DNA from: CAVRQM01 sp963822705
GTDB taxonomy: Bacteria; Pseudomonadota; Alphaproteobacteria; Acetobacterales; Acetobacteraceae
DNA length: 64,000 bases
NCBI GenBank assembly: GCA_963822705.1
Contig: CAWGIX010000003.1
Span: 68,531-132,530 of the forward strand
Direction of reading: 5' to 3'
Of the stretch, positions 34,612-43,772 are shown in pieces. Numbering within the stretch: position 1 is the stretch's first letter; each line of letters opens with the position of its first letter. The notes beneath the pieces were generated by a model. It was not told where the DNA came from and made no database searches. It saw only the letters and a program-made list of their open reading frames with translations. The translations under genes were made by a program, and so were the position numbers.

Positions 34612-35363
34612 TCCGCCCCATGACATGCATCTGCATGCTGATGGCGGCGGGCTCGGGCCTGTATCTCTATCAGGCCAAGCACCAGGGCTACATGCTGGAG
34701 CGCACCATCGCGCAGGTGCAGCACACGACCGAGGACGCGCGGGGGCGGATCGGGGTTTTGCGCGCGGAGTATGCGCTGCTGAACGATCCGTCGCGGCTGC
34801 AGGAGCTGGTGCACCAGCATTTGCCGCTGCTGTCCTCGCTGATGCCCGCGCAGTTCACCACGCTCGCCGAAATGGATCAGCGGCTGCCGCCGATCGGGGC
34901 ACGGCCCGTGGCGGCTCCGGTCATGCAGGAGCCCATGGCAACCTCGTCGGTTCTCGACTTCCCCCCGCTGCACGCGCCGGCTCCGGCGCAGTCCCCGGCA
35001 CCTTCATCGCTGCCGGCACCAGCCGCGCCGAAAGCGCCGACCGCCATAGCCGCGACCACGAGCCCGGCGCCGGGGACAGCTGCACCGGTGGCGTCCGCAG
35101 CCGCCGCAAATCCAGCGCCAGCGGCTGAGCCGGCGCCGGCCGCCGCCCCAGCCCCGATCCGCGCGCGCCGACGCGTGCTGACGGCCAGCACCACTCCCAC
35201 AGCGCCACGTCGCGTGAGCACCGACCCGCTCGCGATTCCGGCATCATCGGCTTCGGTCTACAACGGCGCCCCCCCGATCTCGCCCGCGGTGGCATCGGTC
35301 CCTGTCCCCTCGGCGCTTGGCATGGCGCGGATGCTGACGACTTCACCAGCAGTGTCCCGATGA
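34608..35363 (+). CDS. ftsL: FtsL-like division protein with long Ala/Pro tail
   Basis: 251 residues with a GTG start overlapping rsmH. A membrane helix at about 5-22, then a leucine-zipper-like coiled coil (about 30-75, LERTIAQVQHTTEDARGRIG and LRAEYALLNDPSRLQELV) with the alphaproteobacterial FtsL pattern ending in HLPLLSSLMPAQFTTLAEM. The remaining 150 residues are disordered and Ala/Pro-rich, much longer than FtsL in most bacteria. FtsL links FtsQ and FtsB with FtsI/FtsW at the septum. Overlaps ftsI by ATGA. Confidence 0.85.
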   Translation: MIRPMTCICMLMAAGSGLYLYQAKHQGYMLERTIAQVQHTTEDARGRIGVLRAEYALLNDPSRLQELVHQHLPLLSSLMPAQFTTLAEMDQRLPPIGARPVAAPVMQEPMATSSVLDFPPLHAPAPAQSPAPSSLPAPAAPKAPTAIAATTSPAPGTAAPVASAAAANPAPAAEPAPAAAPAPIRARRRVLTASTTPTAPRRVSTDPLAIPASSASVYNGAPPISPAVASVPVPSALGMARMLTTSPAVSR

Positions 35364-37342
35364 GCGGCAAGGCACCCCCGCCGCCCAATACCCCGGCGCT
35401 CCGCTTCGGCGCGCCCTCGGCGGCGAACGTGCCGCGCATGGAGACCGTGCGGGTCACCGCCCCGGACCCGCACCGCCGGGTGACGATGGAGAAAACCCGC
35501 GGCCGGCTGGTGCTCGCCGCGGCCGGATTTGCGGCCCTGTTCGGCGCGGTGTCGCTGAAACTGGCCGATGCCACCATCATGCAGCCGGTGCTGCCACGCC
35601 ATTTGGTCCGGTCGCAGCAGCCGACGGTGCCCCCGACGACGGTTGCGGACCAGCACGACACCACGTCGCCGGCCCGCGGGCCGGACGCGGATGAAAGCGA
35701 CGATGCCGTGCCGCGCGCCCAGCGCGCCACGATCACCGACCGCAACGGCGAGATCCTGGCAATCTCGCTCCCAACCGCCGGCCTGTATGCCAACCCACGG
35801 GAACTGACCGACGCCGCGGACGCCGCGCACAAGCTGAAAAGCGTGGTGCCGGAACTGGATGAGGCCGAAACCCGGGCGCGGCTGGCGAACACAACAAAAC
35901 AGTTCGTCTACCTGGCGCGGCAGCTCACGCCGCGGCAGGAACTGAAGATCAACGATCTCGGTATCCCGGGCGTCTCCTTCGAGCCGTCCGAGCGACGGCG
36001 GTATCCCGAGGGGCGGGTGGCGGCCCAGGTGCTGGGCGGCGTGGACGTGGACGGCCACGGCGTGGCCGGCGCCGAGCGCGGCCTGGATCAGCGGCTCCGG
36101 CAAGGCGGCGAGCCGGTGCGGCTGTCGCTCGATCTGCGCGTCCAGGCCGTGGTGCGCGACGAGCTGATCCACGCCATGACTGAGTTCCGCGCCATCGGCG
36201 CCTCCGGAATCGTGATGGACGTGCGCACCGGCGAGGTACTGGCGATGGTCAGCCTGCCGGACTACGACGCCAACGATTTCGGCCGCACGCCTCCGGACGA
36301 CCGGTTCAATCGCGCCGTCACCGGCATGTACGAACCGGGCAGTACTTTCAAGCTACAGACCGTCTCGATGGCGCTCGACGACGGCGTGGTGAATATCTGG
36401 AACGGATTCGATGCCTCCGCCCCGATCAGAATCGGCCGGTTCAGGATCAACGATTTCGAGGGCAAGCACCGATTTCTGTATGTTCCAGAAATAATAGCGT
36501 ATTCGTCAAATATCGGCGCCGCCCACATGGCCGAGGCGGTAGGAGCGGAGCGGCAGCGAGCCTGGATGCAGAAACTGGGGCTGATGTCGCGGCTGAAAAT
36601 CCAGTTGCCGGAAACGGGTCAGCCGCTGTTTCCCCCGGTCGCTAACTGGAAGGAAGCCGCCACGCTCACCATGGGCTTCGGCCACGGCATCGCCGTCTCG
36701 CCGCTGCATGTGGTGATGGCGACCTCGGCGGTGGCCAATGGCGGCGTGTTGCGCCAGCCGACGATTTTGGCCGCAGACGACGGCACCCCGGCGCCTGCCG
36801 GCACGCGGATCATGCAGCAGAGCACGTCCGATACCGTCCGCAAGCTGATGCGCCTGGTGGTGACGGACGGCTACGGCAAGCAGGCCGACGTGCCGGGCTA
36901 TTTCGTAGGCGGCAAGACGGGGACGGCGGAAAAAGTCATCCGCCATGGCGGCTACAACCACAACAGCCGCGTCTCCGCCTTCATCTGCGTGTTCCCCATG
37001 AATGCGCCCCGTTACGCCGTGTACATGATGCTGGACGAGCCGAAAGCGGACGCCACCACGCACGGTTTCGCCACCGCGGGCTGGGTGAGCGCGCCGGCGG
37101 CAGGGCGGGTGATCGCGCGCATCGGGCCGATGCTGGGGCTGCTGCCCGAGACCCGCGACGCCGCGCAGATCCAGGCCTCGCTCGCGATTCCGATGGAGCC
37201 CGGCCGGCCGGCCGGGGCGAAATCGCCGATGCGTCCCTCGGCTCCTGTGGCCGCGGCGCCGCGCGAGCCCGCACCGGTTTTACCGGTTCGGGATTTGCGG
37301 CACGAGGCGGCGTGGCGGGCGCCGATCGTTGCGGATGAGTGA
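35360..37342 (+). CDS. ftsI: Septal peptidoglycan transpeptidase FtsI (PBP3)
   Basis: 660 residues. A long cytoplasmic N-terminus, membrane helix about 54-70, pedestal domain (AQRATITDRNGEILAIS, the PBP dimer motif), and a transpeptidase domain with Ser328 in STFK, S382-S383-N384 and K519-T520-G521. It cross-links septal peptidoglycan and is the target of several beta-lactams. An Ala/Pro-rich C-terminal tail extends beyond the domain (about 610-660). The ATG overlaps ftsL; its stop overlaps murE by 8 bases. Confidence 0.96.
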   Translation: MSGKAPPPPNTPALRFGAPSAANVPRMETVRVTAPDPHRRVTMEKTRGRLVLAAAGFAALFGAVSLKLADATIMQPVLPRHLVRSQQPTVPPTTVADQHDTTSPARGPDADESDDAVPRAQRATITDRNGEILAISLPTAGLYANPRELTDAADAAHKLKSVVPELDEAETRARLANTTKQFVYLARQLTPRQELKINDLGIPGVSFEPSERRRYPEGRVAAQVLGGVDVDGHGVAGAERGLDQRLRQGGEPVRLSLDLRVQAVVRDELIHAMTEFRAIGASGIVMDVRTGEVLAMVSLPDYDANDFGRTPPDDRFNRAVTGMYEPGSTFKLQTVSMALDDGVVNIWNGFDASAPIRIGRFRINDFEGKHRFLYVPEIIAYSSNIGAAHMAEAVGAERQRAWMQKLGLMSRLKIQLPETGQPLFPPVANWKEAATLTMGFGHGIAVSPLHVVMATSAVANGGVLRQPTILAADDGTPAPAGTRIMQQSTSDTVRKLMRLVVTDGYGKQADVPGYFVGGKTGTAEKVIRHGGYNHNSRVSAFICVFPMNAPRYAVYMMLDEPKADATTHGFATAGWVSAPAAGRVIARIGPMLGLLPETRDAAQIQASLAIPMEPGRPAGAKSPMRPSAPVAAAPREPAPVLPVRDLRHEAAWRAPIVADE

Positions 37343-38789
37343 ACTTTCCGGGCTGCTGCTCCTGCCGGAGGCGGCCGGGGACGTGGATATTCGTGCCGTG
37401 ACCGCAGACAGCCGCCGCGCGGCGGAGGGGCGCTTTTCGTGGCCGTCCCGGGCGCCGTCGCCGATGGCCGCCGCTACATTGCGGATGCGGTTTCGCGCGG
37501 CGCTGCGGCCGTGCTGGCGCCACCCGGCACCGACATGGCCTCCCGGCGTGCCAGCGCGCCCGCTGATCGAGGATGCGCGGCCTCGGCTGCGCCTGGCCCA
37601 GATCGCCGCCCGACTGGCCGGGCCGCCGCCCAAAATGCTGGTCGGCGTAACCGGCACCAACGGCAAGACCAGCACTGTGGATTTTTTGCGCCAGCTTTGG
37701 ACTCTCTCCGGAATGCGCGCCGCGAGCCTTGGCACCTTGGGGGTGATCGCCCCGGGCGTTTTGGCGGGCGGTGGCTCGGCGATGACCACGCCTGATCCGG
37801 TCGCGTTGTCGGAAACCCTGGCGGAACTGGCGCACGCTGGTGTCGGGCGCGCGGCGTTGGAAGCATCCTCGCATGGCCTGGATCAGTTCCGTCTGGACGG
37901 ACTGCGCTTTTGCGCCGCCGCGTTCACCAATCTCACGCGCGACCATCTCGATTATCACGGCGATTTTTCCTGCTATCGCACGGCGAAACTGCGGCTCTTC
38001 GCGGAACTGCTCGACACGGGCGGCGTGGCCGTCGCGAGCACCGCGCTGGATGCCGCAACGATGCACGCGCTGGCGGAGATCCTGCGCGCGCAAAAAATCG
38101 AGCTGCGCACCGTGGGCGAGAACGGGTCCGCGCTGCGCCTGCTGCGCGCGACGGCGCGGCCGGACGGCCAGGTGCTTGATGTCGAGGCGGACGGACGCCG
38201 GCACGAAGTCGCGCTGCATCTGCCGGGACGTTTTCAGGCCGACAATGTCTTGGTTGCGGCGGCTTTGGCGCGGGCGACCGGCGTGAGCGATGTCTTTCCG
38301 CTGCTGCCGCAGCTGTCCGGCGTGCGCGGGCGCATGGAGCTGGCGGCCCGGCTGGATAACGGGGCGGCGGTGTACGTGGATTACGCGCATACGCCGGACG
38401 CGCTGGAGCGATTGCTGTCCGCCTTGCGCCCGCACACGTCCGGGCGGCTGATCGTGGTGTTCGGCGCCGGCGGCGACCGCGATCCGGGCAAACGGCCGCT
38501 CATGGGTGCGGCTTGCGCGCGTTTTGCCGATGTCTGCATCGTCACCGACGACAACCCACGCAGCGAGGACCCGGCAAAAATACGCGCGGCCGTGCTCGCC
38601 GGCTGCCCGGATGGCCGCGATGGCGGCACGCGGGAAAACGCCATCGCTATGGGTTTGGACATGCTCCGCGAGCGCGACGTTCTGGCGGTGGCCGGGAAAG
38701 GCCACGAGCAGGGACAGAGCATCGCGGGCACGATTTTGCCCTTCGACGACGTGGCCACGGTGCGGCGCCTGGCAGGCGTGGCACCGTGA
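37335..38789 (+). CDS. murE: UDP-MurNAc-tripeptide synthetase with an internal off-frame segment
   Basis: 484 residues from ATG 37335, adding meso-diaminopimelate to UDP-MurNAc-dipeptide in the cytoplasm. ATP-binding GVTGTNGKTST, NLTRDHLDYHG and YVDYAHTPDALE are intact, and DNPRSEDP fits diaminopimelate selection. Residues about 34-75 do not match MurE. The conserved text (VAVPGAVADGRRYIADAVSR) lies in the next frame between about 37433 and 37560. A missing base near 37433 and an extra base near 37560 restore it. As written the protein is full length but garbled in the N-terminal domain. Likely a double sequence error. Confidence 0.93.
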   Translation: MSELSGLLLLPEAAGDVDIRAVTADSRRAAEGRFSWPSRAPSPMAAATLRMRFRAALRPCWRHPAPTWPPGVPARPLIEDARPRLRLAQIAARLAGPPPKMLVGVTGTNGKTSTVDFLRQLWTLSGMRAASLGTLGVIAPGVLAGGGSAMTTPDPVALSETLAELAHAGVGRAALEASSHGLDQFRLDGLRFCAAAFTNLTRDHLDYHGDFSCYRTAKLRLFAELLDTGGVAVASTALDAATMHALAEILRAQKIELRTVGENGSALRLLRATARPDGQVLDVEADGRRHEVALHLPGRFQADNVLVAAALARATGVSDVFPLLPQLSGVRGRMELAARLDNGAAVYVDYAHTPDALERLLSALRPHTSGRLIVVFGAGGDRDPGKRPLMGAACARFADVCIVTDDNPRSEDPAKIRAAVLAGCPDGRDGGTRENAIAMGLDMLRERDVLAVAGKGHEQGQSIAGTILPFDDVATVRRLAGVAP

Positions 38790-40253
38790 CATTGTGGACA
38801 GCCGACGACTTGCAGCACGCCGCGGGCGGGATTGCCCGCGTGCCGTTCCATGCCGAGGGCGTGTCGATCGACAGCCGTACCGTTCGCCCGGGCGAGCTGT
38901 TCGTGGCGCTGTCCACCGAAACCGGCGACGGCCACGCCTATGTCGCCGACGCGCTGCGCCGGGGTGCGGCGGGTGCGCTGGTCGCGCGCCGGCCCGATGG
39001 GGTGGAGGACGACGCGCCGCTGCTGCAGGTGGCCGATACGCTGGAGGGGCTGAACGGCCTGGCCCGTTTTGCCCGCGCACGGTTCACCGGGCGCGATGGC
39101 GGCGATTACCGGCAGCGTGGGCAAGACCACGACCAAGGAAATGCTGCGCGCGGCGCTGTCGGCGTTCGGCGCGACCTGGGCGGCGGAGGCGAGCCACAAC
39201 AATCACTGGGGCGTGCCGCTGACCTTGGCTCGGCTGCCACCGGACGCGGCGTTCTGCGTGGTCGAGATCGGCATGAACCATCCGGGCGAAATCGCTCCGC
39301 TGTCGCGTCTGGCGCAGCCCGAAGTGGCGGCGGTCACCGGGATCGCCCCGGCGCATATCGGCCACATGGGCAGTCTTGAGGCGATTGCGCTGGAGAAACT
39401 GTCGATTGCCGACGGGCTCGGGCGCTCCCCGCTCAATATTGTCGTAGCCGGACTTGACCCGGCCATCTGCCCCCACCGCCAAGCATCGCGGCGGGACACA
39501 ACTGATGCCCGGACCAAGCCCGGGCATGATGATCGCTTTGAGGGAAGCTTGGTGCTGCCCTCCGAAGGTCCAGCGTTGCCGACATGGAACAAGGCCGCCC
39601 TCACCTTCGGCCGTGAAAAGTCCGACACGATCCAACTGTTGCGCACGGAGAGCGACGCCGCGAGCAACCGCATAGAAATCCGAGTCGGCAGACAAACACT
39701 CGCATTCACCCTGCGCGCACCCGGCCCGCACATGGCGCAAAATGCCGCGTGCGCGCTGGCGATGGTGGTCGCACTTGGGCTCGACCCGGCGCGCGCGGCG
39801 GCGGCATTGCATGGGTTCGCACCGCTCGCCGGACGCGGCACGCGCCGCACCCTGCATCTGCCGAAGGGCGAAGCGATTCTGCTGGACGAAAGCTATAACG
39901 CTTCGTCGACCGCAGTGCGCGCCGCGCTGCACGTGCTCGGGCTGCAGAATGCCGAGCGGCGGATCGCCGTTCTGGGCGACATGCTGGAGCTGGGCCATTA
40001 CGCGAAGGCCGAACACGCCGGACTGGCTCCTGACGTGGAGGCCAACGCCGATCTGCTGTTCACTTGCGGCACCCTGATGCGGGTGCTGCACGATGCCGTG
40101 CCGCCCGCCATTCGCGGTATGCACGCCGAGGATTCCGAGGAACTTGCGCCGATCGTGGCCAGCGCCGTGCGGGCGGGTGACGCCGTGCTGGTGAAAGGCA
40201 GCCTGGGCAGCCGCATGCATCGCGTCGTGCGCGCCCTCGAAGCGGCCGGCTGA
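38786..40253 (+). CDS. murF: UDP-MurNAc-tripeptide D-Ala-D-Ala ligase, with frame break and an in-frame repeat insertion
   Basis: Starts at GTG 38786, overlapping murE. The N-terminal domain (IDSRTVRPGELFVALSTETG) runs to about 39095, where one extra base shifts the frame; the ATP-binding part resumes as MAAITGSVGKTTTKEML. The rest is a normal MurF (EIGMNHPGEIAPLSRLAQP, LDESYNASSTAVRAALHVL, KGSLGSRMH). Between the central-domain residues SIADGLGRSP and the segment LVLPSEGPALP, about 35 extra residues (NIVVAGLDPAICPHRQ ... TDARTKPGHDD) are encoded by a palindromic repeat, still in frame. MurF adds D-Ala-D-Ala to complete the pentapeptide precursor. Confidence 0.92.
39439..39533. repeat. Palindromic interspersed repeat inside murF
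   Basis: The left arm 39441-39467 (core CTTGACCCGGCCATC) and right arm 39504-39533 (core GATGCCCGGACCAAG) are imperfect inverted repeats around a 36-base centre. The arms resemble the abundant alphaproteobacterial element whose translation reads VAGLDPAIH and PGHDG. It adds about 32-35 codons to murF without a stop. Confidence 0.75.
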
Positions 40254-41341
40254 TGCTATACAACATCGCCCGCCTTTATGAGCACGATATCGGCGCGTTC
40301 CGTCTGCTCACCTATCTCACGTTCCGCTCGGGCGCCGCCTGCCTGACCGCGCTGCTGGTCAGCTTTTTGGTAGGCCCCGCCTTCATCCGTGGGCTGAAAC
40401 GTTTGCAGCGGCAGGGCCAGCCGATCCGCCCCGATGGGCCGGAGCGGCATCTGATCGAGAAGAAGGGCACGCCGACCATGGGCGGAGGTCTGATCCTGTC
40501 GGCCCTCACCGTCTCGACCTTGCTGTGGACCGATCTGCGCAGCGGCTACATGTGGGCGGTGCTGCTGGTCACGCTGAGCTACGGCGCGATCGGGTTCGTC
40601 GACGACTATATCAAACTCTCCAAAGCCTCGTTCCGCGGTCTGTCGGGACGCGGAAAGCTGTTCGTGCAAGGCTTGGTGGGCATCGGTGCGGCGGCGTGGT
40701 TCGCCTGGCTCACCCGCGACCCGATCGGCAGCGCGCTGGCGATTCCGGTGTTCAAGGACGTGCTGATCCCCCTGGGTCTGGCGTTCCCTTTGTTCGGCGC
40801 GTTGGTGATGGTCGGCGCCAGCAACGCGGTGAACCTGACCGACGGGCTCGACGGCTTGGCCATCGTGCCGACGATCATCTGCGCCGGCGTGTTTGCGCTG
40901 ATCGCCTACCTGGTGGGCAACCGGGTTTTTGCGGACTATTTGCAACTGCATCCGGTGCCCGGTGTGGGCGAACTGGGCGTGTTCTGCGCAGCGCTGATCG
41001 GCGCCGGCCTCGGCTTCCTATGGTTCAACGCGCCGCCCGCCGCGGTGTTCATGGGCGACACCGGCAGCCTCGCCCTGGGCGGCGCGCTGGGCGCGGTGGC
41101 GGTGGCCACGAAACACGAGATCGTGCTGCTGATCGTCGGTGGCCTTTTTGTTGTGGAGACGGTCAGCGTCATCATCCAGGTATTTTGGTACAAGCGGACC
41201 AAGCGCCGGGTTTTTCTGATGGCGCCGCTGCACCACCATTTCGAGCGAAAGGGCTGGGCCGAGCCGACCATCGTGATCCGTTTCTGGATCATTTCGATGA
41301 TCCTGGCTCTGGTGGGCCTGGCAACCCTGAAAATCCGATGA
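40253..41341 (+). CDS. mraY: Phospho-MurNAc-pentapeptide translocase
   Basis: 362 residues with about ten membrane helices. Transfers phospho-MurNAc-pentapeptide to undecaprenyl phosphate, making lipid I. Active-site signatures: GFVDDYIKLSK with the DD pair, NAVNLTDGLDGLAI, MGDTGSLALGG and HHHFERKGW. Its ATG shares one base with the murF stop; its stop overlaps murD (ATGA). Confidence 0.97.
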   Translation: MLYNIARLYEHDIGAFRLLTYLTFRSGAACLTALLVSFLVGPAFIRGLKRLQRQGQPIRPDGPERHLIEKKGTPTMGGGLILSALTVSTLLWTDLRSGYMWAVLLVTLSYGAIGFVDDYIKLSKASFRGLSGRGKLFVQGLVGIGAAAWFAWLTRDPIGSALAIPVFKDVLIPLGLAFPLFGALVMVGASNAVNLTDGLDGLAIVPTIICAGVFALIAYLVGNRVFADYLQLHPVPGVGELGVFCAALIGAGLGFLWFNAPPAAVFMGDTGSLALGGALGAVAVATKHEIVLLIVGGLFVVETVSVIIQVFWYKRTKRRVFLMAPLHHHFERKGWAEPTIVIRFWIISMILALVGLATLKIR

Positions 41342-42648
41342 GCGAGTTTCCGTCCGACGTTTTTGCGGGCCAGAAATTTGCCGTGATGGGACTCGGCCGC
41401 AACGGCCTGCCCGCCGCTCGGGCGCTGCGGGCAATGGGGGCGGAGGTGCTGGCCTGGGACGATGCTTCCGCGGCGCGCGATCAGGCCGTCGCGGCAGGGC
41501 TGCACGTTGCCGAGCCCAACATTGCGGGGTTGGACGCGTTGGTGCTCTCCCCCGGCATTCCGCATCGCCTGCCCGCGCCGCATCCGATCGCCGCGGCGGC
41601 GCTCGCGGCCGGCGTGCCGATCCTGTCCGATGCGGAATTCTTGTATCGCGCCGTGCGTGCGGCGGGTTCGGGCGCGCGCTTCGTCGGCATTACCGGCACC
41701 AACGGCAAAAGCACCACCACCGCCCTGCTGGCGCACATTCTGACCACCGCCGGCATCCCCGTCGCGGCCGGGGGAAATCTCGGCAACGCCGCGTTGTCGC
41801 TGCCCCTGCTACCACAAGATGCGGTGTACGTCCTGGAGATGTCCTCCTATATGTTGGAGCAACTCGGGACGCTGCGATTCGATGTCGCGGTCATGCTGAA
41901 CCTGTCTCCCGATCACCTCGACCGCCATGGCAACATGGGCAGCTATATTGCTGCAAAACAGCAGATTTTCGCGCGACAGACGGAGCGCGATGTCGCGATT
42001 GTGGGGATCGACGACCAGCCGTCGGGTGCTATCGCGAGCTGGCTGGAGGGCGGTGCGCCGCGTGTGGTGCGAATTTCCGGACACGATGCTCTACCCGAGC
42101 TGCCGCCGACCTTGTCTGGCTTCCACAACGCCCAGAACGCGGCCGCTGCGCTGGCCCTGGCGCGCGCGATCGGCGTTGCCGACGCAGCGGTTCTACCCGG
42201 TTTGGCATCGTTTCCAGGACTGCCGCACCGGATGGAGCGCGTCGGGAAAATTGCCGGCATCGAATTCGTCAACGACAGCAAGGCGACCAACGCCAGCTCC
42301 GCAGCCACTGCGCTCGATTGCTTTGCGCGCGTGGTCTGGATCGCCGGCGGCGTCGCCAAGGAAGGCGGCATCGAGACGCTGCAAAAATGGTCGGGGATCG
42401 ACCGCGCGCTTCTGATCGGCAGGGACGCGCCGTTGCTGGCCGAGACGCTCGATCGCAACGGCGTGCCGTTCGAGATTGTCGGCACGCTGGAGGCGGCCGT
42501 TCCCGCTGCGTTTGCCCGCGCACAGACCGACGACGTGCCGGTGGTGCTGCTGTCGCCCGCCTGCGCCAGTTTCGATCAGTTCGCGAATTTCGAGGCGCGC
42601 GGCGATAAGTTTCGGGCACTGGTCGCCGACCTCGCGAGGGCTGCATAA
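41338..42648 (+). CDS. murD: UDP-MurNAc-L-Ala D-Glu ligase
   Basis: 436 residues from ATG 41338. N-terminal UDP-binding domain (KFAVMGLGRNGLPAARALR), ATP-binding GITGTNGKSTTTALL, LNLSPDHLDRHG, and C-terminal domain (FVNDSKATNASSAATAL, SPACASFDQFANFEARG). Adds D-Glu in the cytoplasmic precursor pathway. The open frame upstream of 41338 is a mraY shadow. Confidence 0.97.
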   Translation: MSEFPSDVFAGQKFAVMGLGRNGLPAARALRAMGAEVLAWDDASAARDQAVAAGLHVAEPNIAGLDALVLSPGIPHRLPAPHPIAAAALAAGVPILSDAEFLYRAVRAAGSGARFVGITGTNGKSTTTALLAHILTTAGIPVAAGGNLGNAALSLPLLPQDAVYVLEMSSYMLEQLGTLRFDVAVMLNLSPDHLDRHGNMGSYIAAKQQIFARQTERDVAIVGIDDQPSGAIASWLEGGAPRVVRISGHDALPELPPTLSGFHNAQNAAAALALARAIGVADAAVLPGLASFPGLPHRMERVGKIAGIEFVNDSKATNASSAATALDCFARVVWIAGGVAKEGGIETLQKWSGIDRALLIGRDAPLLAETLDRNGVPFEIVGTLEAAVPAAFARAQTDDVPVVLLSPACASFDQFANFEARGDKFRALVADLARAA

Positions 42649-42650
42649 AA

Positions 42651-43772
42651 ATGCCGTCGCTGTCCCGCGCAGACACGTCCGTTCTCGGCCGCTGGTGGTG
42701 GACGGTAGACCGCTGGACACTGCTCGCGGTCGGCGTGCTGATCGGCTTCGGCTACGTGCTGGTCATGGCGGCCAGCCCCGCGGTGGCCGAGCGCATCCAC
42801 ATCGCACGCGAAATGTTCATCCTGAAGCAGGTGGTGTTTCTGGCCATCGCCGCGCTGATCGTGGTGGCGGTCTCGCTGCTCAGTCCGCGCGGCGTGCGGC
42901 GGGTGGCGATCGTCGGTTGCCTGATCGCACTGGCGTTGACCGCGCTGACGCTCGTGGCGGGCGTGGAGATCAAGGGCGCGCGCCGCTGGATCGCGATGCC
43001 CGGCATTTCGCTGCAGCCCTCGGAATTTCTGAAACCCTGCTTTGCGGTGGTCACCGCGTGGCTGGTGGCGGAAGGCAAGAAGCCGGGACGGTTCCCCGGC
43101 ATGTTTCTGGCGTTCGCGGTGTACGGCGTGATCGTGCTGCTGCTGAAATCGCAGCCCGATATCGGCATGCTGGCGGTGATCACCGGCGTGTTCTTCACGC
43201 AGCTTTTTGTGGCGGGGTTGAATCTGGCTTTCGTGGGCGTGCTGCTGGCCGCCATCGTGGGCGCCTCGGCCGGCGCATACACGCTGTTCCCGCATGTCCG
43301 CAGCCGCGTGGCGCGTTTTCTCGATCCGGCGGCAGGCGACAACTACCAGGTGACCCGAGCGCTGGAGGCTTTCGGCAGCGGCGGACTTTTGGGGCGCGGT
43401 CCCGGTGAGGGCCACGTCAAGGACGTGCTGCCGGACGCCCATGCGGATTTCGTGTTCGCGGTCGCGGGCGAGGAATACGGCATGATCGTGTGCCTGCTGA
43501 TCCTGGCGGTGTTCGCCTTCATCGTGCTGCGCGCATTGATGATGCTGCTGCGCGAAGCCGACCTTTTTGTCGTGCTGGCGGCGACCGGGCTGGCCGCTAG
43601 TTTCGGGCTGCAGGCGTTCGTCAACATGGCCTCTACCCTGCACCTGATCCCCACCAAGGGGATGACGTTGCCTTTTGTTTCGTACGGCGGCTCGTCGGCG
43701 ATCGCGGTTGCGTTCGGCATGGGGTTGCTGCTGGCGCTGACGCGGCGGCGCACGGCGGGCGACCTGCCGTGA
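42651..43772 (+). CDS. ftsW: Septal peptidoglycan polymerase FtsW (SEDS)
   Basis: 373 residues and about ten membrane helices. SEDS signatures: GARRWI, SLQPSEFLKPC, QVTRALEAFGSGGLLGRGPG, DAHADFVFAVAGEEYG and TKGMTLPFVSYGGSS. Glycosyltransferase partner of FtsI. Starts 2 bases after murD; its stop overlaps murG. Confidence 0.97.
   Translation: MPSLSRADTSVLGRWWWTVDRWTLLAVGVLIGFGYVLVMAASPAVAERIHIAREMFILKQVVFLAIAALIVVAVSLLSPRGVRRVAIVGCLIALALTALTLVAGVEIKGARRWIAMPGISLQPSEFLKPCFAVVTAWLVAEGKKPGRFPGMFLAFAVYGVIVLLLKSQPDIGMLAVITGVFFTQLFVAGLNLAFVGVLLAAIVGASAGAYTLFPHVRSRVARFLDPAAGDNYQVTRALEAFGSGGLLGRGPGEGHVKDVLPDAHADFVFAVAGEEYGMIVCLLILAVFAFIVLRALMMLLREADLFVVLAATGLAASFGLQAFVNMASTLHLIPTKGMTLPFVSYGGSSAIAVAFGMGLLLALTRRRTAGDLP

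Noticed and set aside
36981..39080. Long minus-strand open frame (699 codons)
   Set aside because: Antisense to ftsI, murE and murF; Arg/Gly/Pro-rich shadow typical of high-GC DNA with no recognisable domain.
40525..42648. Apparent 707-residue protein covering mraY and murD
   Set aside because: The first 270 codons are a mraY shadow; murD starts at 41338.
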